Source: Hohaiivirga sp031547465 (GTDB lineage Bacteria; Pseudomonadota; Alphaproteobacteria; Rhizobiales; Beijerinckiaceae). From it: DNA of 14,403 nt. The stretch is taken from assembly GCA_031547465.1 (NCBI GenBank), contig JAVBRX010000157.1, positions 1-14,403 of the forward strand, given 5' to 3'. The notes below the pieces were generated by a model. The model worked only from the letters and a program-made list of their open reading frames with translations. It searched no databases and was not told the origin of the DNA. Positions 13,817 to 14,403 of the stretch are shown here, one piece after another (the first letter of the stretch is position 1; each line of letters starts with the position of its first letter). A program made the translations under genes and the position numbers.

Positions 13817-14287
13817 ATGTCCCGCCGCCATAGCGCCGACCGGCGCGAGATTATCCCGGATGCCAAGTATGGGGACATCGTCCTCACTAAGTTCATGAAC
13901 TCGCTCATGTACGATGGCAAGAAGTCCACAGCCGAGCGTATCGTTTACGGCGCTTTCGATGTGATCGAGGGGCGCGCGAAGTCCGATCCGCTGGATATGT
14001 TCAAGCAGGCTCTCGACAATGTTGCGCCGACCATTGAGGTCCGGTCGCGGCGTGTCGGTGGTGCTACCTATCAGGTTCCGGTCGAAGTGCGGGCCGAGCG
14101 CCGGCAGGCTTTGGCGATCCGTTGGATCATCCAGGCCGCCCGCGGCCGCAACGACAAGACGATGATTGACCGTCTCTCCGCTGAGTTGCTCGATGCCGCC
14201 AATAATCGTGGCAGCGCCGTGAAGAAGCGGGAAGACACGCACCGGATGGCTGAGGCCAACCGCGCATTTTCGCATTACCGTTGGTAA
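13817..14287 (+). CDS. rpsG: 30S ribosomal protein S7
   Basis: S7 starts assembly of the 30S head and contacts mRNA and tRNA at the E site. The 156 residues include MSRRHSADRREI, KFMNSLMYDGKKSTAERIVY, the beta-hairpin region VRSRRVGGATYQVPVEVR, RQALAIRWIIQAARGR, and the C-terminal KKREDTHRMAEANRAFSHYRW. GGAG at 13806-13809 sets ATG 13817. In E. coli, S7 represses its own operon by binding the rpsL-rpsG spacer. Here the spacer is only 62 nt and shows no obvious copy of that structure, so regulation may differ. Confidence 0.98.
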   Translation: MSRRHSADRREIIPDAKYGDIVLTKFMNSLMYDGKKSTAERIVYGAFDVIEGRAKSDPLDMFKQALDNVAPTIEVRSRRVGGATYQVPVEVRAERRQALAIRWIIQAARGRNDKTMIDRLSAELLDAANNRGSAVKKREDTHRMAEANRAFSHYRW

Positions 14288-14308
14288 CGAACGGGACGGA
14301 GTGGAACG

Positions 14309-14403
14309 ATGCCCCGTACGACTGCAATCGAGGATTACCGTAACTTCGGAATCATGGCGCATATTGACGCTGGGAAGACGACGACGACGGAGCGAATCCT
14401 TTT
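14309..14403 (+). CDS. fusA: Elongation factor G, N-terminal fragment cut by the window edge
   Basis: Only the first 31 codons are present. They read MPRTTAIEDYRNFGIM followed by AHIDAGKTTTTERILF, the P-loop (G1) of translational GTPases in the form typical of EF-G. EF-G drives translocation of tRNA and mRNA and docks on the L7/L12 stalk encoded upstream. GGAG at 14298-14301 is 7 nt before ATG 14309, and the start lies 21 nt after the rpsG stop. The truncation is an artefact of the window, not a broken gene. Confidence 0.95.
   Translation, partial: MPRTTAIEDYRNFGIMAHIDAGKTTTTERIL

Overview
This window is a piece of an alphaproteobacterial chromosome. It carries the ribosomal-protein/RNA-polymerase cluster rplJ-rplL-rpoB-rpoC followed by the start of the str operon, rpsL-rpsG-fusA, with fusA cut by the right edge. 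The RpoB, RpoC, L10 and S12 sequences are of alphaproteobacterial type. I cannot fix the order (Hyphomicrobiales or Rhodospirillales relatives are both plausible) without a tree.

Layout. 1-429 is an AT-rich regulatory region with three closely related 17-bp palindromes (GGTCCATAT-type) and a candidate promoter. At the very left edge is a strong Shine-Dalgarno sequence on the minus strand, so a divergent gene probably starts just outside the window. 430-1218 is an IclR-family regulator. 1389-2354 is a YfeH-type member of the bile acid:sodium symporter superfamily. 2355-2865 holds no gene I can support. A rho-independent terminator at 2867-2889 closes this accessory block. From about 2944 comes a candidate promoter, an L10-type leader RNA, then rplJ and rplL. 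A 256-nt spacer with strong hairpins separates rplL from rpoB. rpoB and rpoC are separated by 144 nt. That gap contains a 30-codon ORF with its own Shine-Dalgarno whose TGA stop overlaps the rpoC ATG as ATGA. A strong terminator follows rpoC. A 490-nt spacer with candidate promoter and RNA structure leads into rpsL, rpsG and fusA.

How the genes work together. L10 and L7/L12 form the ribosomal stalk that recruits translational GTPases, including EF-G (fusA). RpoB and RpoC are the two large subunits that form the RNA polymerase active site. S12 and S7 are 30S proteins of the decoding centre and head. The leaders and spacers are where stoichiometry between these products is usually set. The upstream regulator/transporter pair is not part of this machinery. 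It occupies the place where rplK-rplA normally stand, which makes this end the accessory part of the window.

The most notable observations are the possible coupled microprotein between rpoB and rpoC, the three-palindrome array before the IclR gene, the mutually exclusive stems in the rplJ leader, and the replacement of rplKA by an unrelated regulator/transporter pair. I saw no CRISPR array, insertion sequence, rRNA or tRNA.
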